From positions 1 to 5,274 of the forward strand of contig JAMFRY010000179.1 in assembly GCA_026225015.1 (NCBI GenBank): a DNA stretch of 5,274 bases. The letters run 5' to 3'. Made by a program: the position numbers and the translations under genes. How positions within the stretch are numbered: the stretch's first letter is position 1; every line of letters starts with the position of its first letter. The DNA is from Alphaproteobacteria bacterium. GTDB lineage: Bacteria > Pseudomonadota > Alphaproteobacteria > Acetobacterales > Acetobacteraceae. A model generated the notes under the pieces. It worked only from the letters and a program-made list of their open reading frames with translations. It was not told where the DNA came from and ran no database searches. Below, piece after piece: positions 1 to 5,274 of this stretch.

Positions 1-400
1 AGAGCAGACCGCCATTGGCGATGAGGAACAGGCAGGCCATGAGCGGGCTGGCGAAGAGATGCGCGACCGGCTTTTTCACGATGGCGCCGATGACCACGGC
101 CGGCAGGGTGGCGATGATGAGGCGAACCACAAGGCTGCGCTGGTTTTTTACCTCAACCGCATAGCCGCGCCCGATCACCCCTTCCAGCATGGCGAGCCAA
201 TCCGCCCAGAAATAAACCAGCATGCCGATCGCCGTGCCAAGATGCAGCATCACCAGGAAGGGTAGGAAGGAGTCCGAGGCCTGGTCGATATGCCAATGCA
301 ACAGTTTCGGCACGATGACCGCGTGGCCCAGGCTGCTGACGGGGAAGAGTTCGGTTGCCCCTTGCAGGATGGCGAACAAAACGGCGTGCAGAATATCCAT
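1..400 (-). CDS. uppP: Undecaprenyl-diphosphatase UppP/BacA, N-terminal part (runs off window)
   Basis: An open frame reads from the ATG at 400 to the window edge, giving 133 residues without a stop; the C-terminal half is missing. UppP is an inner-membrane enzyme that dephosphorylates undecaprenyl diphosphate to recycle the lipid carrier for peptidoglycan and surface polysaccharides; excess UppP gives bacitracin resistance. The family signature is clear near the N-terminus: QGATELFPVSSLGH at residues 13-26, with Glu17, Ser23 and His26 matching the E. coli catalytic-site Glu21, Ser27 and His30. Where E. coli has its first motif Glu (Glu17) this protein has Gln13, as I recall many homologues do. 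Hydrophobic segments follow (about residues 44-70 and 88-110), and the visible part ends in the conserved Gly-Gly-Leu-Leu. An AGGGA ribosome site (407-411) lies 6 nt before the ATG. It is co-directional with the glycosylase gene 99 bp upstream; no strong promoter or terminator was seen in that gap. Confidence 0.95.
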   Translation of the reverse strand, partial: MDILHAVLFAILQGATELFPVSSLGHAVIVPKLLHWHIDQASDSFLPFLVMLHLGTAIGMLVYFWADWLAMLEGVIGRGYAVEVKNQRSLVVRLIIATLPAVVIGAIVKKPVAHLFASPLMACLFLIANGGLL

Positions 401-499
401 CGTGAGTCCCTGTTGGCTTGGCCACTTCCTGGGGCAAGCGGCGGAAAAAAGCAATACGCTGCACTGCACAAAGAAAACCGCGTAAAAAGCTGACGATGA

Positions 500-1171
500 T
501 CACAACTTCCTGGATTTCTCCGGCGCGGGACCGCGTTTTGCCGCTTTGGGTTCTATCGTCTTCTTATCCTGTGGGGTGTCGGCGGCGCGCCAGAGATATA
601 GGGCGGCGGTGGAGCGGTACGGCGCATAGGCCAGCGCGGCAAGCCCAAGCGCCTTCGGTTTGGGCTGCGCGTCCAACCCGTGAATGCGCCGGTAGCCTTC
701 GCGGACCCCGAAATCATCCACCGGAAAAACATCTGGCCGGCGCAGCGTGAAAATCAGCAGCATTTCCACCGTCCACTGGCCCACGCCGCGCAAGGCGGTG
801 AGGCGTTCGATCAGGGCGGCGTCGCTCAAATGCCGGGCGCGGGCGCGGTTGGGAATGGTGCCGTCCAGCGCGCGGGCGGCGATGTCGCGCAGTGCCAGGG
901 TTTTGGCGGCGGAGAAGCCGCAGGCGCGCAGCGCAATATCCGGCAAAGCGAGCAGTTCGGCGGGGGCGGGCAATGTGCCGCCGCCATGGTGTTGCAGCCG
1001 TCCCAGGATCGCCATGGCGGCTTTGCCATGGAGCTGCTGATGCGCGACGGCGGAAATCAGCGCCTCATAGGGTTGCGCGTAATCCGGGCGGTTGATCTTG
1101 AGCGGGCCGATGCGCTTGATGAGCTGCCCAAGCGCCGGATCGACTTCGGTAAGGTGCGAGATGGCGTTCAT
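500..1171 (-). CDS. alkA: DNA-3-methyladenine glycosylase II, AlkA-type (HhH-GPD family)
   Basis: This predicted cytoplasmic base-excision enzyme (223 residues from the chosen start) removes alkylated bases such as 3-methyladenine, leaving an abasic site. The helix-hairpin-helix is at residues 124-137 (LTALRGVGQWTVEM). The catalytic aspartate is in DVFPVDDFGV: the second Asp, Asp153, aligns with E. coli AlkA Asp238. The conserved C-terminal YAPYRSTAALYLW segment follows, then a basic, Lys-rich tail. It lacks the extra N-terminal domain of E. coli AlkA, which is usual for the short form. The frame stays open to an ATG at 1228 (242 residues), but the extra 19 residues show no family features. 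The 1171 start gives the usual opening (MNAISHLTEVDPALGQLI) and has GGAA 8 nt upstream, so I prefer it, with moderate certainty. No Ada or AlkB partner is visible, so control by the adaptive response cannot be judged. The symbol is by family; orthology to E. coli alkA is not proven. Confidence 0.92.
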   Translation of the reverse strand: MNAISHLTEVDPALGQLIKRIGPLKINRPDYAQPYEALISAVAHQQLHGKAAMAILGRLQHHGGGTLPAPAELLALPDIALRACGFSAAKTLALRDIAARALDGTIPNRARARHLSDAALIERLTALRGVGQWTVEMLLIFTLRRPDVFPVDDFGVREGYRRIHGLDAQPKPKALGLAALAYAPYRSTAALYLWRAADTPQDKKTIEPKAAKRGPAPEKSRKL

Positions 1172-1257
1172 CCCGGGTATTCCGTGCGATAAGATCGATT
1201 GCCGCCGCGCATTCGCAGGCTCTAACATAAAAACCAGGTTCCAACAGCCGGCCGCAC

Positions 1258-1286
1258 AAAAGGGGCGGTACTGCGCCGGCCCTTTT
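1258..1286 (-). terminator. Probable intrinsic terminator of the FecR/DUF6600 gene
   Basis: AAAAGGG (1258-1264) pairs with CCCTTTT (1280-1286) over 7 bp. After one G-G mismatch, CGG (1266-1268) pairs with CCG (1276-1278) around a 7-nt loop. Read on the minus strand the stem ends in CCCCTTTT, giving a short U-run about 20-50 nt after the FecR-gene stop and before the glycosylase gene. The symmetric A/T ends mean it could also work on the plus strand, but no plus-strand gene ends here. It suggests the glycosylase gene is transcribed separately. The U-run is only four bases, so strength is uncertain. Confidence 0.6.
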
Positions 1287-1308
1287 ATGCGTTGCGTGTT
1301 GCAGCCGG

Positions 1309-3249
1309 CTAGCCGCCAGGGTGTTTTTGCGGCTCGGCATGGCCGGGCTCGGCATGTTGATCCGGACGCGGCGCTTCAATCTGCCTTGGCTGCGCGACGG
1401 CTTGCGGATGGAATTGCTCAGGCGGCGGACGGTAGGCCGGGGCTGGCGGATGATAGGACTCAGCCGGTGGATGGTATTCAGGCGCGGGCGGGTGATAGGC
1501 CTGCGCCGCCGGATGGGATTGCGGTGCGCCGAAGGGGTGTTGCTCCGCTTGCGGATGGAAGGGCGTGTTTTCCGGCCGATAGGCGGTGGGTGGCGCCATG
1601 TGATTTTCCGCCTCCGGATGGGAATTGGCGGGCGGAAGCGCGCCAAGATGCTCGCCTGTTTGCGGCGGCGCAGGCGGCGCATGATAGCCAAAGGCAGGCG
1701 CAAATTCCGGCCTGTTTCCCATCGGTATGGCGGTGCTTAAAGCACGCGGCGCCGCCTCGCCGTGGCCGGTGAATGGCGCATGCGAGATCGTGGCCGGCGG
1801 CAGGCTGCGGCGCTCGGCAAACGCCGTTGCATGCGGCGCCGGGGCCGGGCGTAGTTCCGCCAATGGCCTGGCCGGCGCGGGCAGGCGGAAGGCAGCTTGC
1901 TGCGCGGATGCATGGCCGCCAAATCCGCTATCGATGGGCCGGGCGGCGGCCAGCACGTTCTGCGGCGGGGTATGGGCGTAGCCGGCAACGTGCTCGCCGC
2001 GGCTCATGACGCCAGCCGGAATGACCGTGGCGGCGCGCCGGTTGGCAAGCTGGCCGTAATAATTATTCGTGGTCATGTTGGTGATATTGGTGACATGAAC
2101 ATCGTTGATGTTGCGCACGCTCACGCGATTGATCTGGCGGATATAGGCGGGCGGGCAATGATAGCTGGGATAATAGGGTTCGTTCGGCGCCAGCGGCACC
2201 CAACCCACCGAACCCGAGGATAGAACAGCGGCGGTGATGCCGGCGGCAAGCGCCACGCCGAAAAAGCTGACCACGGCAGGCGCATATACCGGCTGATAGG
2301 ACGGCCCGGAATAACCCTCCGAATAGGCCGGGGCAGGCGCCCAACCCCAGCGGCCATCGTAATCCACCCAGCGGCCGTAATGGAAGGGCGCGAAACCCCA
2401 GGGCTCGTTCTCCACCCAGGTCCAGCCCCAGGGCTGAATATCGGCCCAATGGCCTTCGCGATACGGGGTCCAGCCGGCACTGACCGCCGGGTACCAAACT
2501 GCGCCGTATTGCGGGCTCTGCTGCCACGCGCCGTATTGGCCGAGTTCGGCAGTGCCGGTCATCTGGTTGACCACAGGCGGGGCGTATGATGGCGGCGGAG
2601 AGGTGTTTTCGGCAAAAGCAGTGCTGCTGAAATTATCCTGCTGCGCCTGGCCGAGTTGGGCTACCGTCTGGTCGCTGCCGGACAAAACGCCGGACTGCCC
2701 AGCCGCTACCTGCAGCGTGGCGCCGGGGGCGGTAATTGTGGCGGCGCCCTGAAAGACGTTGACGACCGTCGGGTCATTGGCGTCGCCGGAGATGACATCG
2801 ACCTGGCCGTTTTGGCTGATGCTTACGCTGCCGCGCGGCGTGGTAATGGTGAAGCTCTGGCCCGGCTGGAGGTCGTTGATGGCATAGGCAACCTCGCCTT
2901 GGGATTGCGTGGCGGAGAAATTCTGGCTGTCGAGCGCGGTGACCTGCAATTCCGTGTCGCTCGCCAGCGTGATCTGGCTGGTGTTCAACACGATGCCCGC
3001 GCCGGAATTATCCTGAGTATAGAGACTATCTCCGGCGCTGACCGGATAATTATCCGCCGCCGCCGCCCAGCCGCCCGAGCCTGAGTTGTTGAAGGATACG
3101 CTGCCCGAGATAGACGTGATTTGCCCGACCGTGCTGGGCGGGGCGCCGCTGCTATCGGCGTCCTGTGCGAAGGATGCAGCGGGCAAGGCCATGCTGAGCG
3201 CGGTAGTAACGGCGAGCAGTCGGCGGAATGACAATACAGGGTGGATCAC
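1309..3249 (-). CDS. Secreted FecR-domain / DUF6600-type protein with Pro/His-rich tail
   Basis: The 646-residue product starts at a GTG with AAGGAG exactly 7 nt upstream. Residues 1-28 form a classical signal peptide (two Arg, Leu/Ala-rich core, cleavage near AASFA|QD), so the protein is exported. Residues about 42-198 resemble a FecR domain: VGQITSISGSV, then FTITTPRGSVSI and GQVDVISG. Residues about 231-306 carry the W/Y/G-rich pattern of DUF6600 proteins (YGAVWYPAV, GWTPYREGHW, WGWTWVENEPWGFAPFHYGRW). A linked region to about 415 includes GWVPLAPNEPYY, CPPAYIRQINRVSVRNIN and an Asn/Thr-rich stretch. The last 230 or so residues are Pro/Ala/His-rich, probably disordered, with a 7-residue YHPPAPx-like repeat near the end. 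True FecR is an inner-membrane anti-sigma regulator; here there is no clear cytoplasmic domain and no adjacent FecI sigma factor, so a periplasmic or surface structural or binding role is more likely than iron signalling. The exact function is unknown. Confidence 0.93.
   Translation of the reverse strand: MIHPVLSFRRLLAVTTALSMALPAASFAQDADSSGAPPSTVGQITSISGSVSFNNSGSGGWAAAADNYPVSAGDSLYTQDNSGAGIVLNTSQITLASDTELQVTALDSQNFSATQSQGEVAYAINDLQPGQSFTITTPRGSVSISQNGQVDVISGDANDPTVVNVFQGAATITAPGATLQVAAGQSGVLSGSDQTVAQLGQAQQDNFSSTAFAENTSPPPSYAPPVVNQMTGTAELGQYGAWQQSPQYGAVWYPAVSAGWTPYREGHWADIQPWGWTWVENEPWGFAPFHYGRWVDYDGRWGWAPAPAYSEGYSGPSYQPVYAPAVVSFFGVALAAGITAAVLSSGSVGWVPLAPNEPYYPSYHCPPAYIRQINRVSVRNINDVHVTNITNMTTNNYYGQLANRRAATVIPAGVMSRGEHVAGYAHTPPQNVLAAARPIDSGFGGHASAQQAAFRLPAPARPLAELRPAPAPHATAFAERRSLPPATISHAPFTGHGEAAPRALSTAIPMGNRPEFAPAFGYHAPPAPPQTGEHLGALPPANSHPEAENHMAPPTAYRPENTPFHPQAEQHPFGAPQSHPAAQAYHPPAPEYHPPAESYHPPAPAYRPPPEQFHPQAVAQPRQIEAPRPDQHAEPGHAEPQKHPGG
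1402..1503 (-). repeat. In-gene degenerate tandem repeat coding 7-residue Tyr/His-Pro units
   Basis: Residues 583-616 of the FecR/DUF6600 protein read as successive units QAYHPPAP, EYHPPAE, SYHPPAP, AYRPPPE, QFHPQ. The period is 21 bp after a slightly longer first unit, and the DNA copies have drifted. Looser relatives (YRPENTPFHPQ, YHAPPAPPQ) lie further upstream in the same tail. The pattern resembles low-complexity Pro/His linkers that span the periplasm or wall, or that bind metals, but neither role is shown by the sequence. Confidence 0.75.
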
Positions 3250-3256
3250 GGCGCGG

Positions 3257-3262
3257 CTCCTT
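3257..3262 (-). promoter_or_regulatory. Ribosome-binding site AAGGAG fixing the FecR-gene start
   Basis: On the minus strand AAGGAG is followed by a 7-nt spacer (ccgcgcc) and the GTG at 3249. The in-frame ATG at 3309 has no Shine-Dalgarno-like bases before it and would bury the signal peptide behind 20 polar residues. This site therefore decides the start. Confidence 0.85.
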
Positions 3263-3404
3263 GAGGGATGTTTCTGTGGATTGCTTGTTGCGAATGTGGT
3301 GTGTGACATGACGCGGTACTATGGCGCTAATGATGGCCATGCGGTGGCAAGGTTGAGGCAAGTGCGCCTGAGTATTGCTTCGCTGGCTGTGCAACAAAGC
3401 ATTA

Positions 3405-3442
3405 CATTACGGCATCCATTCCGCCCCAAACTTGCCGTAATG
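3405..3442. repeat. Perfect 10-bp inverted repeat, candidate operator
   Basis: CATTACGGCA at 3405-3414 is the exact reverse complement of TGCCGTAATG at 3433-3442. The spacer is 18 bp and the arm centres are 28 bp apart. The right arm covers most of the -35 box of the lipoprotein promoter, where a bound regulator could block polymerase. It lies upstream of the predicted transcription start, so an RNA hairpin role is less likely on the plus strand. The binding protein is unknown. Confidence 0.5.
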
Positions 3443-3459
3443 ATAAGGAAGTCTACAAT
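3432..3459 (+). promoter_or_regulatory. Sigma70-like promoter for the small lipoprotein gene
   Basis: TTGCCG (3432-3437) and TACAAT (3454-3459) are separated by 16 bp. Each differs from the consensus by one or two bases. Transcription would begin near 3466, leaving a leader of about 35 nt before the ATG at 3501, which is a normal geometry. Confidence 0.6.
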
Positions 3460-3500
3460 CGGGCAGCATGGCGCGAGCGCCGGCCGCGAGGAGTTTTCAG

Positions 3501-3749
3501 ATGCGTGGATTAATGATGAATTTTGGGAAAGGCGAGCTTTCTGCATTTCCTCGCCGGATTAAATTGGCCGCGGCGCTCTGTGCGCTGGGGCTCGGGCTAT
3601 CCGGTTGCGTGGTCTATCCCTCCTCTTACGGGGCTGGGTATGGCGGGTATTATGCGGCGCCGGCCTATTATGCGCCGCCGGTTGTGGTGGGCGTCGGCGG
3701 CGGCTGGGGCTGGGGCGGCGGTTGGGGCGGGCGGCGCGGCTGGCGCTGA
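3501..3749 (+). CDS. Small Gly/Tyr/Trp-rich lipoprotein of unknown function
   Basis: The 82-residue product starts at the ATG with GAGGAG (3488-3493) 7 nt upstream; an upstream in-frame ATG at 3468 lacks such a site. A basic region (FPRRIK, residues 16-21) and a hydrophobic stretch (LAAALCALGLGL) lead into a lipobox, LSGC, with Cys36 as the expected lipidated residue. Mature residues are therefore only about 47: a Tyr/Ala/Pro segment (GYGGYYAAPAYYAPPVVVGVGG) followed by a Gly/Trp/Arg end (GWGWGGGWGGRRGWR). No catalytic motif is visible. Such short low-complexity lipoproteins are common in proteobacterial envelopes, usually annotated as hypothetical. It diverges from the FecR/DUF6600 gene and shares its control region, so a joint envelope role is possible but inferred. 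I do not recognise a named family. Confidence 0.75.
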   Translation: MRGLMMNFGKGELSAFPRRIKLAAALCALGLGLSGCVVYPSSYGAGYGGYYAAPAYYAPPVVVGVGGGWGWGGGWGGRRGWR

Positions 3750-3752
3750 ACG

Positions 3753-3769
3753 ATCCGGCTAATCCGGAT
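3753..3769. terminator. Possible weak bidirectional terminator hairpin at convergent gene ends
   Basis: ATCCGG (3753-3758) and CCGGAT (3764-3769) form a 6-bp stem with a 5-nt loop, between the lipoprotein stop and the end of the decarboxylase gene. The decarboxylase stop codon (3759-3761) falls in the loop. Neither side has a clear U-run, so this is a weak candidate, supported mainly by its position where two genes converge. Confidence 0.3.
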
Positions 3770-5162
3770 ATTCTAGAATCGCATCGACAAACCCGTTTAT
3801 ATCGGCGAGCGTGGTGCGATGATTGACGATGGCGGCGCGGATCGCCAGCCGCCCATCGAGGATAGTGGTTGAAGGCACGAAACGTCCGGATTCCTGCAAA
3901 TCCGCCACCAGGGTTGCAAGCTTCGCATCGGTATAGCCGTGCACGCGGAAACACACGATGTTGAGCGCTACCGGAGCGGCGCGTTCCAGCCGGCTGCTCG
4001 TATCGATCCGGCGCGCCAAATGCCGTGCCAGTTCGCAACTATCATCGACGATTTTTCCAAAAGCCTCGGCCCCGTAGGCGCTTAGCGTGGCCCAGATTTT
4101 CAAGGCGCGAAAGCCGCGCGACAGATCCGGGCCGAGATCGCACGGCCAGGGCTCGCCTGCGGCCAGGCCGCGCGCGGCTGGCGCCAGATAATTGGTTTTT
4201 TGCGCGAAGGTGGCGAGATGGATCCGCGCGTCACGGATCAGGACACAGCCTGCATCATAGGTGACCTGTGCCCATTTATGGAAATCGAAGGCGATCGAGT
4301 CGGCACGCTCGATACCGGCCAAACGCGGCTTGAGCCGGGGCGAAAGGGCGGCCAGCGCACCAAAGGCGCCATCGACATGGAACCAGAGTTTTGCATCCGC
4401 CGCGATATTGGCCAGCGCGTTCAGGTCGTCGGTGGCGCCGACATCCACCGAGCCGGCAGTGCCGACGATAAGAAAAGGCTGTTTGCCCGCTGCAACATCA
4501 TCGGCGATGGCGGATTTGAGGGCGGAAATATTGATGCGGTAATTGGCATCGACGGGAATCAGACGAAGCGCCTGCCTGCCGATGCCAGCCATATCCATGG
4601 CGCCGGCAATGCAGCGATGCGCGGTCGCGGCGGCGTAGGCGGTGAGTTGGTTGGAACCTATTCCGGTCTGCCGCGCCTGCTCCCCGAGTGCCGCATAGCG
4701 CGCGCAAAGTAGTGCCACGAAATTCGCCATCGATGAGCCGGTGAGCAATACGCCGCTGCTGGAGGGCGGCATGCCGGTGAGCTCCGCCGCCCAGGCGATA
4801 ACCTGGCGCTCCACCACGATGCCGACATGATCGCGCCCGCCGCAATTGGCGTTCATGGCGCCGGCGAGCAATTCCGCCAGCATGGAAACCGGATTGCCGC
4901 CGCCATGCACCCAGCCCAAGAAGCCCGGATGGGTATTGCCGGTGACATAGGGTTTTATACGCTCGCTGAACATCTCATATATCGCGTTCATATCCGTTGG
5001 CGCTGCCGGCAGGGGTTTTTTGAATGTGTTGCGCACGTCGTCCGGCATCGGGCGCCAGACCGGAATATCGCGCAAGCCGGCGAGATGGTCGATCATGTCA
5101 TCCATCATCCGGTGGCCCAAGGCGCGGAGTTGAGCCCAGTCGCCGGGGTCTAAGGTTGCCAT
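3759..5162 (-). CDS. Group II pyridoxal-phosphate-dependent amino-acid decarboxylase
   Basis: The 467-residue product is complete and close to the usual length of the aromatic-L-amino-acid decarboxylase/glutamate decarboxylase superfamily. It should remove CO2 from an amino acid to give an amine, in the cytoplasm. Landmarks: THPGFLGWVHGGGNP (residues 77-91, substrate-site region); TGSSMANFVALLCARYAA (141-158, cofactor phosphate region); His182 in TAHRC, expected to stack on the PLP ring; HVDGAFGA (262-269), with Asp264 for the pyridine nitrogen; and HKW (295-297), with Lys296 as the Schiff-base lysine. The small domain ends with a family-like RLAIRAAIVNHRTTLADINGFVDAI. The overall layout is nearer to the aromatic/tyrosine-type enzymes than to GadB, but substrate cannot be assigned. 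The ATG at 5162 has AGGA (5170-5173) 7 nt upstream. A longer frame from 5237 would run through the palindrome and into the divergent gene, so I reject it. No amino-acid transporter is visible beside it. Confidence 0.95.
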   Translation of the reverse strand: MATLDPGDWAQLRALGHRMMDDMIDHLAGLRDIPVWRPMPDDVRNTFKKPLPAAPTDMNAIYEMFSERIKPYVTGNTHPGFLGWVHGGGNPVSMLAELLAGAMNANCGGRDHVGIVVERQVIAWAAELTGMPPSSSGVLLTGSSMANFVALLCARYAALGEQARQTGIGSNQLTAYAAATAHRCIAGAMDMAGIGRQALRLIPVDANYRINISALKSAIADDVAAGKQPFLIVGTAGSVDVGATDDLNALANIAADAKLWFHVDGAFGALAALSPRLKPRLAGIERADSIAFDFHKWAQVTYDAGCVLIRDARIHLATFAQKTNYLAPAARGLAAGEPWPCDLGPDLSRGFRALKIWATLSAYGAEAFGKIVDDSCELARHLARRIDTSSRLERAAPVALNIVCFRVHGYTDAKLATLVADLQESGRFVPSTTILDGRLAIRAAIVNHRTTLADINGFVDAILEYPD

Positions 5163-5179
5163 CGTAACATCCTGTAATC

Positions 5180-5216
5180 GTAGGATGGGCAGAGCGCAGC
5201 GAAGCCCATCACCTAC
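5180..5216. repeat. Palindromic intergenic element (REP-like dispersed repeat candidate)
   Basis: GTAGG (5180-5184) pairs with CCTAC (5212-5216), and ATGGGC (5185-5190) pairs with GCCCAT (5204-5209), with a 2-nt bulge at 5210-5211. Inside, GC pairs with GC around a gca loop. From memory, very similar 'GTAGGATGGG...GCGCAGCG...CCCATC' palindromes are scattered in intergenic regions of many proteobacteria. Only one copy is in this window, so its repeat nature rests on that recollection. It fills most of the space between the two divergent ribosome sites. Confidence 0.65.
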
Positions 5217-5224
5217 CCAAGGAC

Positions 5225-5251
5225 AAAATATGACCACCGCGCCATCAGCAA
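5225..5251 (-). promoter_or_regulatory. Weak candidate promoter for the decarboxylase gene
   Basis: On the minus strand TTGCTG (5251-5246) and TATTTT (5230-5225) are separated by 15 bp, shorter than ideal. Transcription would start near 5218 and put the palindrome in the leader RNA of the decarboxylase. The site overlaps the start of the divergent gene. It is listed because the gap is otherwise too small for a promoter; confidence is low. Confidence 0.2.
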
Positions 5252-5274
5252 CTTCCGAAATCGCCCGGATCGTC
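5230..5274 (+). CDS. Start of an unidentified gene (15 codons, runs off window)
   Basis: An ATG at 5230 follows AAGGA (5219-5223) with a 6-nt spacer and opens a frame to the window end, reading MTTAPSATSEIARIV. The ribosome site and the divergent arrangement with the decarboxylase support a real start. The fragment is too short to assign a family, and no signal peptide is evident in what can be seen. Confidence 0.6.
   Translation, partial: MTTAPSATSEIARIV

Larger units (their letters stand above)
3250..3500. promoter_or_regulatory. Divergent intergenic control region (FecR gene / lipoprotein gene)
   Basis: This 251-bp gene-free stretch separates two divergently transcribed genes for exported proteins. 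It holds both ribosome sites, one good plus-strand promoter candidate (3432-3459) and a 10-bp inverted repeat (3405-3414 with 3433-3442). For the minus-strand gene I saw only weak promoter candidates and do not call one. Open frames crossing this region lack ribosome sites or recognisable protein features. Confidence 0.6.

Noticed and set aside
430..480. T-run on the minus strand (445-450) after the glycosylase gene as a terminator
   Set aside because: The bases before the run pair for only about 3 bp, so no credible stem forms.
1402..1503. CRISPR-like regular repeats
   Set aside because: The period is about 21 bp with no spacers, in frame with a Pro-rich protein tail; it is a coding repeat.
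1092..1772. Long plus-strand open frame opposite the FecR-gene tail and the glycosylase start
   Set aside because: It has no recognisable domain, is rich in Arg/Ala as expected for an antisense frame of GC-rich DNA, and overlaps two well-supported minus-strand genes.
2055..2070. AT-rich near-palindrome TAATAATTATT in a GC-rich gene
   Set aside because: It simply encodes the Asn-Asn-Tyr-Tyr stretch of the FecR/DUF6600 protein.
2063..2527. Minus-strand open frames inside the DUF6600-coding part
   Set aside because: They are out-of-frame reads of a gene with clear signal peptide and domain motifs; their residue mix is typical of frame shadows.
3468..3500. Upstream ATG for the small lipoprotein
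   Set aside because: It lacks a ribosome site, begins almost at the predicted transcription start, and would lengthen the signal peptide unnaturally.
2656..3562. Plus-strand open frames opposite the FecR domain and across the divergent region (2656-3084, 3086-3562)
   Set aside because: No ribosome site or protein motif was seen, and the second runs through the promoter region and into the lipoprotein gene in another frame.
3770..3779. 10-bp palindrome ATTCTAGAAT
   Set aside because: It is inside the final codons of the decarboxylase and is short enough to arise by chance; no regulatory context.
4200..4712. Plus-strand open frame of 170 codons opposite the decarboxylase
   Set aside because: The minus strand encodes conserved PLP-site motifs in this stretch, so the plus-strand frame is a shadow.
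5163..5237. 25-codon N-terminal extension of the decarboxylase from an ATG at 5237
   Set aside because: It would be translated from the palindromic element, overlaps the divergent gene start, and the inner ATG at 5162 has a good ribosome site.

Overview
The window comes from a GC-rich Gram-negative chromosome. The gene families and protein composition suggest an alphaproteobacterium, perhaps Acetobacteraceae, but that placement is impression rather than proof. No phage, transposase, CRISPR, tRNA or rRNA signal was seen. It looks like ordinary chromosomal housekeeping DNA with one less-studied cell-envelope locus in the middle.

Layout: (1) 1-400, minus strand: the N-terminal part of undecaprenyl-diphosphatase (UppP/BacA), cut by the window edge. 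(2) 500-1171, minus strand: an AlkA-type 3-methyladenine DNA glycosylase, 99 bp upstream of uppP and in the same direction. (3) 1258-1286: a hairpin with a short U-run that probably ends the next gene. (4) 1309-3249, minus strand: a 646-residue secreted protein with a FecR-like domain, a DUF6600-type W/Y/G-rich module and a long Pro/His/Ala-rich tail. Its real start is a GTG with an AAGGAG ribosome site, 60 bp inside the longest ORF. (5) 3250-3500: a divergent control region with a sigma70-like promoter and a perfect 10-bp inverted repeat over its -35 box. (6) 3501-3749, plus strand: a small Gly/Tyr/Trp-rich lipoprotein of unknown function. (7) 3759-5162, minus strand: a complete group II PLP-dependent amino-acid decarboxylase, convergent with the lipoprotein with 9 bp between stops. 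(8) 5163-5229: a 67-bp divergent gap almost filled by a 37-bp palindromic element resembling a widespread dispersed repeat. (9) 5230 to the end, plus strand: the first 15 codons of another gene.

How the parts fit: UppP recycles the undecaprenyl carrier for wall and surface polymer synthesis. The FecR/DUF6600 protein and the lipoprotein are both exported and share a divergent promoter region, so they may act together in the envelope; this is inference. AlkA (repair of alkylated bases) and the decarboxylase (amine production from an unidentified amino acid) look functionally independent. I found no convincing undescribed multi-gene system. The points most worth a second look are the FecR/lipoprotein divergent pair and the palindrome squeezed between two ribosome-binding sites near the right end.
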